A stretch of 54,376 bases of DNA from CAYNSB01 sp964399625. GTDB lineage: Bacteria; Planctomycetota; Phycisphaerae; Phycisphaerales; UBA1924. The position numbers and the translations under genes are program-made. Location of the stretch: contig CAYNSB010000025.1 of NCBI GenBank assembly GCA_964399625.1, positions 1 through 54,376 on the forward strand. The letters run 5' to 3'. The notes under the pieces were generated by a model. That model was not told where the DNA came from. It saw only the letters and a list, made by a program, of their open reading frames with translations, and searched no databases. Positions 17,271 through 26,158 of the stretch are shown one piece after another (within the stretch, counting starts at the first letter, position 1; each line of letters starts with the position of its first letter).

Positions 17271-19250
17271 ATGCGCACCCGTCGAGCCATCCCATCTCCG
17301 GCCGCGGTCGCCCTGACTCCGGAGTCGGCCACCCTCGCACTCCGGCACAGCGCGGAGCTGCTCGAATCGCGCGTCACTCTCGCGGGCATCCGCCGGGTCA
17401 TGCGCGCCATGTTCGCGCTCTACGGCGCGCCCCCCGACGAGAACGCCCGCGCCGTTGAGGCCGATCTCACGCTCCTGCGGCCCAGGCTCGCCCCGCTCCC
17501 CGACGCCCTTCCCGATCCTTCCTGGCTCGCCCGCGCCCACGAACTGCTCCTGGGCGACGTGGGGCAGGAGGGGGCCCGGGCCCGCAAGCGATCCGGCGCC
17601 TATTACACGCCCGACGCGATCGTCGAGCGTCTGCTCGATCTCACGCTCGAATCCCGCGCGGACGAGGCCCTCTCGGGCGCTCGCGGTGCCGATGCCGCCC
17701 GGGCCTTGCTCGCGCTGCGCGTCTGCGACCCCTCGTGCGGGTCGGGACGATTCCTGATCGCCGCTGGCCTGCGCCTCTCCCGACGCCTGCGCGCTCTGGT
17801 CGGGCAGCCCGCGCCGGGCCCGGGCGCCCCCGATACCGCGCTGGCCCTCATCGCTCGCACGTGCCTGGTGGGCATGGACCTGGCGCCCTCGGCCGTCGAA
17901 CTCTGCCGCTTCCTCCTCTGGCACCGTTGCGCCGGAGCACTCCCGACGCCGGAGCTGCTCGCACGCTCCATCCGCGTCGGCGAAGCGCTGTTCGACGACT
18001 GGACGCCGCTCCTGCCCGAGCCCACGTTGCGCGCCCCCGCGCGTGGCTTCGACGTGATCGTGGGCAATCCTCCGTTCCTCAACCAGCTCCGCACGCCCAC
18101 CGCTCGCGCCCGGGTCGACGCCCGACGAGTGCACGCTCGATTCGCCGACGCCGCACGGCCCTACGCGGACACCTCGGCCCTGTTCCTCACGCTCGCGCTC
18201 CGTCTGGCCCGCGCGGACGCTCGCATCGCCCTCATCCAGCCCCAGAGCCTGCTCAGCGCCCGCGACGCCCAGGGCGTTCGCCAGCTCGTCGAACGCGCCG
18301 CCACGCTCACCCACCTCTGGCTCGCGGGCGAGCGCGTCTTCGACGCCGATGTCCTCGTGTGCGCGCCGGTGCTCCGCACGCACGCGCCGGGCTCGACCCC
18401 GCGCGTCGGACCCGTCGCCCGCGTTCTGGGCGAGCGCTTCGAGCAGATACCCGCGCGCGACCTCCCACGCGGCGCGACCTGGGCCCCGCTCATCGCCGAT
18501 GCCCTGGGCGTGCCCGAGGTCGATTTGCCCGCCTCCGGGCGCACCATCGCCGACCTGGCCCACGCCACCGCCGACTTTCGAGACCAGTACTACGGGCTCC
18601 GGGGCATGCTCGTGGAGGACGCGGACCTGACCGAGGGCGAGCGCCCACGCTTCCCCGCGCTCGTCACGACGGGGCTCGTGGACCTCGCGCACTCCCGCTG
18701 GGGTGAGCGTGCAACGCGGTTCGACCATGCGCCGTGGAGCGCCCCGCGCGTGGACCTTGAGCGGCTCGAACGCGAGACCGACCTGGGGCCGTGGGCCCGC
18801 TCGCGCCTTGTGCCCAAACTCCTTCTCGCAACGCAGACGTCGGTGCTCGAGGTCCTCGCCGACCCGACGGGCGAGATGCTCCCCGCCGTGCCTCTCATCA
18901 CCATCACCCCGCGCGACCCGGACGATCTGTGGCGGTTGGGCGCCCTGCTCGCATGCCCGGCACTCGCCGCCGAGTGCCTCCGCCTGTACGCCGGCGCCGC
19001 ACTCTCCTTGGATGTGATCAAGGTCAGCGCCAAGCAGGTGCTGCGTCTTCCGGTGCCCGATCCGACGATCCCCGGCGTCCTGGACCACTGGGATCGTGCC
19101 GCGCGCGCCTTCCAATGGGCCAGCACCGCGACCTCAGAGGGCGTGCGGCGGCAACTGCTCGTCGCGTGCGCCCATGAATCGCTCGCGGCGTACGGGCTGG
19201 AGCGCGCGGTCACGCGATCGCTCATGCGGTGGTGGATCGCACGCTTCTAG
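17271..19250 (+). CDS. Adenine-specific DNA methyltransferase, solo
   Basis: This 659-residue protein shows N6-adenine methyltransferase motifs in the order GAYYTPDAIVERLL (motif X region), DPSCGSGRFL at about 153-162 (motif I, SAM binding) and GNPPF at about 264-268 (motif IV, catalysis). A long C-terminal part (about 400-659) should contain the target-recognition domain. The order matches type IIG or Eco57I-like enzymes, but no nuclease motif is visible at the N-terminus and no restriction or specificity gene is adjacent. It may be an orphan regulatory or protective methylase. The ATG at 17271 is chosen because the open frame upstream is shadow sequence of the divergent lipoprotein gene. 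Confidence 0.85.
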   Translation: MRTRRAIPSPAAVALTPESATLALRHSAELLESRVTLAGIRRVMRAMFALYGAPPDENARAVEADLTLLRPRLAPLPDALPDPSWLARAHELLLGDVGQEGARARKRSGAYYTPDAIVERLLDLTLESRADEALSGARGADAARALLALRVCDPSCGSGRFLIAAGLRLSRRLRALVGQPAPGPGAPDTALALIARTCLVGMDLAPSAVELCRFLLWHRCAGALPTPELLARSIRVGEALFDDWTPLLPEPTLRAPARGFDVIVGNPPFLNQLRTPTARARVDARRVHARFADAARPYADTSALFLTLALRLARADARIALIQPQSLLSARDAQGVRQLVERAATLTHLWLAGERVFDADVLVCAPVLRTHAPGSTPRVGPVARVLGERFEQIPARDLPRGATWAPLIADALGVPEVDLPASGRTIADLAHATADFRDQYYGLRGMLVEDADLTEGERPRFPALVTTGLVDLAHSRWGERATRFDHAPWSAPRVDLERLERETDLGPWARSRLVPKLLLATQTSVLEVLADPTGEMLPAVPLITITPRDPDDLWRLGALLACPALAAECLRLYAGAALSLDVIKVSAKQVLRLPVPDPTIPGVLDHWDRAARAFQWASTATSEGVRRQLLVACAHESLAAYGLERAVTRSLMRWWIARF

Positions 19251-19395
19251 AGGTCCGCTCATCTCACGATGAATGCGGATCGATTTGTCTTAATAGCTTC
19301 TGGGACCCCAGATCGGGTGGTTGGCCGAGGTGCCCGCGCCGCGGCAATGCCACCTTTGCAAACCCTTTTCAACCAACGTATTGCGGCACTATCCC

Positions 19396-19433
19396 GATCC
19401 GGATACCGTGGACACATAATTGTGTTCCGGATC
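19396..19433. repeat. Nested inverted repeat before HAF gene
   Basis: The arms GATCCGGA (19396-19403) and TCCGGATC (19426-19433) enclose a smaller ACAC/GTGT pair (19412-19415 and 19422-19425) with loop ATAATT. It lies about 50 bases upstream of the first HAF-repeat gene, in the 233-bp gap after the methyltransferase, and could be a terminator stem or an operator. No run of T follows, so I favour an operator or leader hairpin. Confidence 0.35.
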
Positions 19434-19483
19434 CGGCCTCGGGAGAGGGCCGCGGTCTCGTCTTTGGATTGAGGGAGAGCGTC

Positions 19484-20770
19484 ATGCGCGTACTCGCATC
19501 ATCGGCATGGCCGCTGCGCCTGTGGGCTGCGGCGGGAACCGTCGTTGTCACTTCCGCGTCACTCGCCGCCCCGACGCTGGTCTCGATCGGCGCCCCGGCG
19601 GGTGGTTCCAGCGCCGCGATCGGCGTCTCGGGAAATGGTCAGGTCGTTGTCGGCTACACGCAGGTCACACCTGGCGTTGGGCCCACGCAGACCGAGGCCA
19701 TTCGCTGGACCGTGGGAGCCGGAATCGTCGGGCTTGGCCAGTTGCCCGCCGCTCCCGCGATCGATTCCAGAGCGGCCGCCGCAAGCAACGACGGCTCGGT
19801 GATCGTCGGCACCGCGACCTCCACCTCGGGCTTCCAGGGCTTCCGCTGGACGGGCGGAGTCATGACGGGGCTGGGCGACTTCGCGGGCGGCATTTTCAAC
19901 AGCAACGCCGCGGGCGTTTCGGGCGATGGGCAGACCGTCGCCGGCGGGGGCTTCCCGTCCTTCTCGCCTCAGGCCTTCATCTGGACCACGAGCGGCGGCA
20001 CGCTGGTCGGGCTCAATCCGCTGGACGACCCGGGCTTTGCCTGCAACGCCACGAGCATCAGCTCGAACGGGCAGGTGATCGTCGGGCAGAGCCGGACCAA
20101 CAACGGCTTCGAGGCCTGCTTCTGGGATCTCGCGGGCGTCCCGACGTCCATCGGTGATCTCTCGGGCGGCGTGGTGAATGGCTCAGCGCTCGCCTGCAGC
20201 GCCGATGGCTCGGTGATCGTCGGATCCGGCACATCGGCCGCGGGGACCGAGGCCTTCCGCTGGACCAGCGGCGGCGGCATGGTTTCCCTGGGCGATCTGC
20301 CCGGTGGCGACACCCTCTCGGCCGCGCTGGGCGTCTCCGGCGATGGCAGCGTCGTGGTGGGCCGCGGAAAGACGGGGGCCGGAGACCGCGCCTTCATCTG
20401 GACCGCGGGCGGTGGGCTCGAGGATCTCTCGGCCTATCTCGTCGCCCGTGGCACCAGCGTCACCGGTTGGACGCTCTTCACCGCCAACGGCATCTCCGCC
20501 GACGGAAGCATCATCGTCGGCAACGGTCAGGACCCCAGCGGTGCGCTCGTCGGGTTCGTCATCAACCTGAATCCGCCGGTCCCGTGCTACGCGAACTGCA
20601 ACGGCAACACCGATTCGCCGCTGCTCACCGCCGCGGACTTCACCTGCTTCCTCAACAAGTTCCGCGCCGGGGATGCCTACGCGAACTGCAACGGCAACAC
20701 CGACACGCCGCTGCTCACCGCGGCGGACTTCACGTGCTTCCTGAACTCGTTCCGCGCGGGGTGCCCGTGA
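19484..20770 (+). CDS. Secreted HAF-repeat protein with GC-type dockerin-like C-terminus, copy 1
   Basis: This 428-residue protein has a signal peptide (cleavage near SLAAP, about 30). The body is a chain of HAF-type repeats of about 45 residues, each built from a 'GVSGDGQVVVG' turn, an 'EAFRWT' strand and a 'LGDLPGG' turn, consistent with a beta-propeller-like fold. The last 75 residues hold two copies of a Cys-rich module: CYANCNGNTDSPLLTAADF followed by TCFLNKFRAG. This dockerin-like end is typical of secreted Phycisphaerae proteins and probably anchors or sorts them. A GGGAGAG ribosome site precedes the ATG. The next gene is a paralogue 26 bp away. Confidence 0.85.
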   Translation: MRVLASSAWPLRLWAAAGTVVVTSASLAAPTLVSIGAPAGGSSAAIGVSGNGQVVVGYTQVTPGVGPTQTEAIRWTVGAGIVGLGQLPAAPAIDSRAAAASNDGSVIVGTATSTSGFQGFRWTGGVMTGLGDFAGGIFNSNAAGVSGDGQTVAGGGFPSFSPQAFIWTTSGGTLVGLNPLDDPGFACNATSISSNGQVIVGQSRTNNGFEACFWDLAGVPTSIGDLSGGVVNGSALACSADGSVIVGSGTSAAGTEAFRWTSGGGMVSLGDLPGGDTLSAALGVSGDGSVVVGRGKTGAGDRAFIWTAGGGLEDLSAYLVARGTSVTGWTLFTANGISADGSIIVGNGQDPSGALVGFVINLNPPVPCYANCNGNTDSPLLTAADFTCFLNKFRAGDAYANCNGNTDTPLLTAADFTCFLNSFRAGCP

Positions 20771-20796
20771 TCGAATAGGGAGCATGCTCGGGTGGA

Positions 20797-22266
20797 ATGA
20801 TGATCGCTGTGTCCGAAGGATCGATGGCTCAAGGTCGAGAGAGAAGGGTCAGGAGCAGGGAGTTGCCCAAGCACCATTGCATCACATGGATCGTGTGCAT
20901 CGCCGGAACCGCGCTCGCGGCGGGGAACGCGCACGCCCAGCAGGCCACCTCCGATCCGTGGGAAGGTGACCTCCCGCCGGGCTGGGCGAGCGCTGAGGTG
21001 CTCGCGGGCCCCAACGACCTCTGGCCCATTCCCTCCGCGGTCAAGTTCGAGGGCCTGGGTTCGCTTCCCACAACAACGTCCACCGCCCGCGGCAGCTCGG
21101 GCACGAACATCTCGTCCGACGGTCGCTTCGTCATCGGTCAGGCCAACACGCCCCTGGGCGGCGAGGCGATGCGCTGGTCCCGCGAGCGCGGCATGGAGTC
21201 GCTGGGCGTGCTGTCCGGCAGCATCCACCCGAGCACCGCGCTGGGCGTGAGCGCCGACGGAAACGCCGTGGTCGGCTGGAGCAATTCCCTCGCCTCCGCT
21301 CCGTTCTATGAGGCGTTCCTCTGGACGCCCTCGCGGGGCATGGAGCCGTTGGGCGATCTGCCCGGCGGCGTGTTCCTCAGCCAGGCCCTGGCCGTCTCCA
21401 ACGATGGCAACACCGTCGTGGGCCTCTCGATGGCGGACATCGGGCTCGAGGCCTTCCGCTGGACGCGGGGCGTTGGCATGGAGCCGCTGGGCGTGATTCC
21501 AAACGTCGGCGGCTCCCCAACTTCCGCCACCGCCATCTCGGCCGATGGATCCGTGATCGCGGGTTACGGCCTTTCTGGTCCGGTGGGCTACGACCTCTGG
21601 CGCTGGACCGCCGCGACGGGCATGGAGGATTTGGGAGAGCTCCCCGGCGGATCGCAGTTCGCCTCGCCCAACGCCATCACTCCGGACGGGCGCGTCATCG
21701 TGGGCACGAGCAGTTCCGCCGCCACGGGCACCGGCTCCGAGGCGTTCCGCTGGTCGTTGGGCTTCGGATGGCAGGCGCTGGGCGATCTGGCTGGCGGCGC
21801 GACGCAGAGCGTCGCCTACTCCGTCTCCGCTGACGGGTGGGTCGTTGTCGGGCAGGGCACGTCCGCCAACGGGTCCGAGGCGATGATCTGGGATCCGATC
21901 AAGGGCATGCGCCCGCTGCGCGGCTGGATCCTCTCGTTCAACTCCGATCAGGTCGCGCAGCTGGGGCTCTGGAAGCTCACCGCCGCGACGGGCATCTCCG
22001 CCGACGGCACCACGGTGACCGGGTACGGCACGAATCCTCAGGGCATCACCGAGGGCTTTGTCGCAACGATCCCCGCGATGTGCTACGCGAACTGCGACAA
22101 CTCAAAGACCTCTCCGATCCTCAGCGCGAACGACTTCACGTGCTTCCTCAATCGCTTCCGCAACGGCGACTCGTACGCCAACTGCGACGCGAGCACGACG
22201 CCGCCCGTCCTTAACGCCGGCGATTTCACGTGCTTCCTCGACAAGTTCCGCGCCGGGTGCCCGTGA
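20797..22266 (+). CDS. Secreted HAF-repeat protein with GC-type dockerin-like C-terminus, copy 2
   Basis: This 489-residue paralogue of the preceding gene lies 26 bp downstream. A long basic N-region leads into the signal segment ITWIVCIAGTALAAGNAHAQ (about 29-48). The HAF repeats follow the same pattern (GVSADGNAVVGW, EAFLWTPSRGMEPLGDLPGG), and the C-terminus has the same two-copy Cys module ending in DFTCFLDKFRAGCP. The start may lie downstream of 20797, for example at the Met in SMAQGRE. The HAF name comes from an extracellular repeat family with no assigned activity. The tandem pair points to local duplication. Confidence 0.85.
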   Translation: MMIAVSEGSMAQGRERRVRSRELPKHHCITWIVCIAGTALAAGNAHAQQATSDPWEGDLPPGWASAEVLAGPNDLWPIPSAVKFEGLGSLPTTTSTARGSSGTNISSDGRFVIGQANTPLGGEAMRWSRERGMESLGVLSGSIHPSTALGVSADGNAVVGWSNSLASAPFYEAFLWTPSRGMEPLGDLPGGVFLSQALAVSNDGNTVVGLSMADIGLEAFRWTRGVGMEPLGVIPNVGGSPTSATAISADGSVIAGYGLSGPVGYDLWRWTAATGMEDLGELPGGSQFASPNAITPDGRVIVGTSSSAATGTGSEAFRWSLGFGWQALGDLAGGATQSVAYSVSADGWVVVGQGTSANGSEAMIWDPIKGMRPLRGWILSFNSDQVAQLGLWKLTAATGISADGTTVTGYGTNPQGITEGFVATIPAMCYANCDNSKTSPILSANDFTCFLNRFRNGDSYANCDASTTPPVLNAGDFTCFLDKFRAGCP

Positions 22267-22269
22267 TCC

Positions 22270-23256
22270 TCAGAGCGGTTCCCAAGGAAATTGGCTCGTC
22301 CGCGCGTGCGGCACGCCGTTGAGCCAGCCCACGAGCCACTCCAGCGCGTCCACGAGGCGCGGGCCCGCCCGAGCGAACACGCGCCCGTCCACGAGCGCCA
22401 CGCGCCCGCGACGCACCGCGTCCAGCCCGCGCCACCACTCCCGCCCCGCAAGGTCATCGGCCATCAGTCGCACGCACGATCCGCCCTCGCTGCGCAACGG
22501 CACGCCGCGTGGCGCAAGAACGATCCACTCGGGGTTGCACTCCACGAGGCGCTCGATCGTGATGCGTTGAGAAGGCCCCCCAAGGGCCGAGGCCTGCTGC
22601 AGACCCATCGCGGCCCCCGCGCTCTCGGGCGCACGTGTGGGGTTCAGCGGGTGCCGCCCGCCCGCGCGCTCGACGAGCTGCGGCGCCCATTGGCCCGCGA
22701 CGCGGAGCGGATCGATCCCGTCCAGCACGGCGACGCTCGCGCCGGGGGCGTAGGCGTTGACATGGGACTGGGCCGAAAGCAGGCGCGCCGAGAGGGACAC
22801 CACGGTGGATCGCGCGCCCGCCTCCAACCCGATCGCCCGCCCAACACTCAGCACTTCGTCCAGCATCGCCTCGATGCTGGCACCCCTGAGCGCCAGAACG
22901 GCGGGTTTGGGGTCCGCAAGGCGGGAAACGAGCGAGCGCACGCCGTTCGGGTCGATACAACAGTCGTGGCCGATGTCCCCGGTGATCAGCAGATCGGGAC
23001 GGAGCACCCCGAGCGCGGCCCCGTCCAGCGTGGACGAGGACTCGGGGTGGGCATCGGTGCGCGGCGTCCGACGAGAATCGGCGCCGGTGTCGCCGGCGCT
23101 GGGATCCGGCGGCACGGACAAGGTCGTCACCGCGGGTAGCCCGCGCACGGCCGGTGGATAGTCGCATTCGTGGGAGCGTCCCACGAGCAGATCGATGCCG
23201 CCCGGGATGGCGCAGAGCAGTTCCGTCGCGGCGGGCAGCAGGGTGACGACTCGCAA
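22270..23256 (-). CDS. BtuF-like periplasmic-binding-fold protein without signal peptide
   Basis: This 328-residue protein of the BtuF/FhuD-type helical-backbone binding family has VVTLLPAATELLCAI at the N-terminus, VGRSHECDYP, a LRPDLLITGD segment, and a C-terminal lobe with CNPEWIVLAPRG and VALVDGRVFARAGPRL. Classical members bind cobalamin or siderophores outside the membrane, but no signal peptide is encoded here, so this one may be cytoplasmic. The best start is TTG at 23256 behind GAGGG; the conserved N-terminal strand leaves no room for a later start. No transporter genes are adjacent and no cobalamin riboswitch is seen. Starts of this gene and the divergent secretin are 12 bp apart. 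Confidence 0.75.
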   Translation of the reverse strand: MRVVTLLPAATELLCAIPGGIDLLVGRSHECDYPPAVRGLPAVTTLSVPPDPSAGDTGADSRRTPRTDAHPESSSTLDGAALGVLRPDLLITGDIGHDCCIDPNGVRSLVSRLADPKPAVLALRGASIEAMLDEVLSVGRAIGLEAGARSTVVSLSARLLSAQSHVNAYAPGASVAVLDGIDPLRVAGQWAPQLVERAGGRHPLNPTRAPESAGAAMGLQQASALGGPSQRITIERLVECNPEWIVLAPRGVPLRSEGGSCVRLMADDLAGREWWRGLDAVRRGRVALVDGRVFARAGPRLVDALEWLVGWLNGVPHARTSQFPWEPL

Positions 23257-23268
23257 AGGACCCTCGAC

Positions 23269-26157
23269 GTGAGCACGATCCGACGTACGTCCGCAGCACA
23301 AGCCTACTCGCTGGCGCGCACCGCGTCGGCCCTCCTTGCGTGCGCGGGGCTCGCCCAGACCTCCCTCGCCCAGGCACAGGACCAGAGCGACGCCGCTCGC
23401 GCGGGGCGCAATCGCGCCTCCTCCGCGGCCCCCGCCCAGCCTGCGACCCAGCCCACGACCCCCACTACGCCACCGGGCGCCGTGCGCCCGGGCACCGCCG
23501 CCACGCCCCCCGTCACGACGACGGCCCAACCCTCGACCAGGCCCACGACGACGCTGCCCAAGCCGCGCCCCCACACCGACGATGCCGCCACGCCCGAGCC
23601 CGCCGAGGACGAGGTGGTGCTCAGCGAGTTCATCGACCCCATCGACCTGCGCACGCTCGTGGACTACGTCGCGGGAACGCTCCGCATCAACGTGTCGGGG
23701 TCCGACTCGCTGCAGGGCTCCGTGGTGCTCAACGCGCCCGTGGTCGTGAAGCGCGACCAGCTCCTCTCGCTGCTCGACTCGCTCCTGGAGACCCAGAACT
23801 TCACCATCGTCCGCGACGACAAGACGGGGTGGTACAAGGTCCTGCCGCTCACGGACGTCACCGCGGCGTTCAAGGGCGAGCTCGCGACGACGCGCCTCGT
23901 GCCCACGCCGGGCGTGAAGCCCTCGACGCTCGCCGAAGCGGTCAACACGCAGCTGGGCGCCGCCGGGCGCACCGGACGCCTGAGCTACCTCGACGACCTG
24001 GGCGTGATCCTCATCACCGACTCGCCGCGGCGCATCGACGCGCTCGTCCAGCTCGTGGACACGGTCATCGAGCGAGCCTCGCAGCAGCAGTTCCTCCGCT
24101 TCGAGCTCAAGCACGTGTCGGCGAGCATCGCACGCTCCCGCCTACTGGAGCTCGTCGGGTACACCCTCGGATCGTCGGGGACCGCGGTGGGCCAGCCCGG
24201 GCAGCCCGGCACCACGCCCAGCTTCGGCGGATCGGGCGTCACCGGAAATCTCTCCAACCTCTCCGAGAAGCTCGTCGTTGACTCCAGCGGCAACGCCCTG
24301 TTCTTCCGCGGATATCCGGAGGAGGGCGTGCGCATCAAGGAACTCCTCGCGCTCATCGATCGCCCCAACGAGCTGCAGTACAAGCGCTACTTCGCGGGCA
24401 CCTCGGCCACGCAGATCGCCCAGCTCGCGGAGAAGAAGGGGCTCGGCGCCGTCGACATCATCGACACCACGCCAACCACCACAACGACGACGCCCAACCA
24501 GCCCAACGCCCCGCGCCAGGCCCAGCCCGCGAACCAGCTCGCGCAGCTGAACCAGGCGCTCCAGGGCCTCGGGCAGAGCACCAGCAGCGGCGGGCCCACC
24601 ATGGTCGTCGATGCGGGCAAGGGCTACATCATCTATTACGCCACGCCGGCCCAGCAGCAGCAGCTCGCGGACCTCATCGCCGTCTTCGACACCACGCAGG
24701 ACCTGGTGGTCATCCGCGAGTACGCCATCAAGAACCGCGCCGCCAACGACATCGCCGACGTGCTCATCGGCATCGTCTCTGGGCAGGCGGGCACGGACAC
24801 GTCCAACCCGTTCACGGGCAACGCCTTCCAGAACCAGTTCAATCGCAACTTCGGCAATCAGAACAACAACAACAACAACCGCACCAACACGAACAATCGC
24901 GGCACCACCGGCACGACCAATCGCAACACGGGCGCCAACACGCGGAACCAGCAGGGCGCGGGAATCGGTCGCACCGGCGGCGGGCGCGGGCTCCCCTCGG
25001 GCTCGGACATCAACAGCGAGCTGGGCGGGCAGGACGTCTACATCATCGCCGACCAGGGCAAGAACCAGGTCCTCGTGCGCGCCCCCATCAAGCAGCAGGA
25101 GGAGTTCGCCAAGCTCATCAACAAGCTCGACCAGCGCCGCCCGCAGGTCTACCTGGACGTGCAGATCGTCTCGGTCTCCGCGACCGACGACTTCCGCCTC
25201 GCCTTCGAGAACCAGCTCATCAACGCGGGCGGCTCGGGCGGTGCGCTCAACACCAATTTCGGGCTCGGCTCGCTCACCTCCACGACCGGCACGGGCGGCA
25301 CCGCGGCGACCACGGGCGGCTTCACCTCCCGCAAGAACGTCGCGACCGGCCTCTCGGGCATCACCGGCGCCATCATCCGCAATGATCAGGTGCCGATCGT
25401 GATGAACGCGCTCAAGACCAACAGCGACACGCGCATCCTCTCCAGCCCGCAGCTCCTCGTCGACGACAACGAGCAGGCCTCCATCCAGTCCGTCGATCAA
25501 CAGCCGACCTCCACCACCACCCAGACCACAGGAAACCCGACACAGACCGCCTTCGCGGGCTATGAGCAGGCCGGCACGGAGCTGCACGTCACACCTTCGA
25601 TCTCCGAGGGCGGGTACCTCCGCCTGCAGTACGAGATCACGCTGAGCAACTTCGTCGGCACCGGCGCCAATGGGCTCCCCCCGCCCAAGCAGGAGCGACA
25701 GGTCAGCTCCGACTCGGTCACCCTTCCCAGCGATTTCACCGTCATCGTCGGCGGCATCACCGTCGATTCCAAGAGCTCCACCTACTCGCGTGTCCCGCTG
25801 CTGGGCGACATCCCGATCATCGGTCGCCTCTTCGGCGACACGAGCAAGAGCGGAGCCTCCACCCGCCTGTACGTCTTCATCACGCCGCGCATCCTCCGCG
25901 ACCAGAACTTCCGCGACCTGCTTTTGCTCACCCGCGGGCCCCAGGCCGACGCCAAGCTCGCGCAGGAAGTCCCCGAGATCAAGCCCGCGATCATCGACCT
26001 CGTCGAGACCAAGGCGTCCAGCGTCACGCCCGCCTCCGAGCCTTCCGTTCCTCCGCCCGCCGCTCCGCCCGCGCCCCCGGCGCGCGAACTGGCGCCCAAG
26101 CCCACCCCACCGGCGCCCAGCGGCACCGTCCGCCGCCGCGAGCAGGGGCACGACTGA
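23269..26157 (+). CDS. Type II secretion / type IV pilus secretin (GspD/PilQ family)
   Basis: This 962-residue outer-membrane channel protein starts at GTG, supported by AAAGGA eight bases upstream. A signal peptide (about 1-33) and a Pro/Thr/Ala-rich linker come first. N-domains follow (IDLRTLVDYVAGTLRINVSG and the KHVSASIARSRLLELVGY type), with a long Asn/Thr-rich disordered insert at about 515-570. The secretin domain includes VPIVMNALKTNSDTRILSSP, VTLPSDFTVIVGGI and the terminal VPLLGDIPIIGRLFG. A Pro-rich tail ends the protein. The ATPase gene begins 1 bp after its stop. The rest of the machine (GspC/F/G-like genes) is not in this window. Confidence 0.9.
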   Translation: MSTIRRTSAAQAYSLARTASALLACAGLAQTSLAQAQDQSDAARAGRNRASSAAPAQPATQPTTPTTPPGAVRPGTAATPPVTTTAQPSTRPTTTLPKPRPHTDDAATPEPAEDEVVLSEFIDPIDLRTLVDYVAGTLRINVSGSDSLQGSVVLNAPVVVKRDQLLSLLDSLLETQNFTIVRDDKTGWYKVLPLTDVTAAFKGELATTRLVPTPGVKPSTLAEAVNTQLGAAGRTGRLSYLDDLGVILITDSPRRIDALVQLVDTVIERASQQQFLRFELKHVSASIARSRLLELVGYTLGSSGTAVGQPGQPGTTPSFGGSGVTGNLSNLSEKLVVDSSGNALFFRGYPEEGVRIKELLALIDRPNELQYKRYFAGTSATQIAQLAEKKGLGAVDIIDTTPTTTTTTPNQPNAPRQAQPANQLAQLNQALQGLGQSTSSGGPTMVVDAGKGYIIYYATPAQQQQLADLIAVFDTTQDLVVIREYAIKNRAANDIADVLIGIVSGQAGTDTSNPFTGNAFQNQFNRNFGNQNNNNNNRTNTNNRGTTGTTNRNTGANTRNQQGAGIGRTGGGRGLPSGSDINSELGGQDVYIIADQGKNQVLVRAPIKQQEEFAKLINKLDQRRPQVYLDVQIVSVSATDDFRLAFENQLINAGGSGGALNTNFGLGSLTSTTGTGGTAATTGGFTSRKNVATGLSGITGAIIRNDQVPIVMNALKTNSDTRILSSPQLLVDDNEQASIQSVDQQPTSTTTQTTGNPTQTAFAGYEQAGTELHVTPSISEGGYLRLQYEITLSNFVGTGANGLPPPKQERQVSSDSVTLPSDFTVIVGGITVDSKSSTYSRVPLLGDIPIIGRLFGDTSKSGASTRLYVFITPRILRDQNFRDLLLLTRGPQADAKLAQEVPEIKPAIIDLVETKASSVTPASEPSVPPPAAPPAPPARELAPKPTPPAPSGTVRRREQGHD

Positions 26158-26158
26158 C

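Noticed and set aside
17271..19250. Phage-defence island around the methyltransferase
   Set aside because: No restriction, helicase, BREX, DISARM or toxin genes are adjacent; neighbours are a lipoprotein and HAF proteins.
22270..24114. 614-codon BtuF-like protein with long N-terminal extension
   Set aside because: The extension is antisense of the secretin; the conserved first strand begins at the TTG at 23256.
24850..24900. AAC/CAA-rich tract as a microsatellite
   Set aside because: It encodes the Asn/Thr-rich linker of the secretin in frame, so it needs no separate repeat call.
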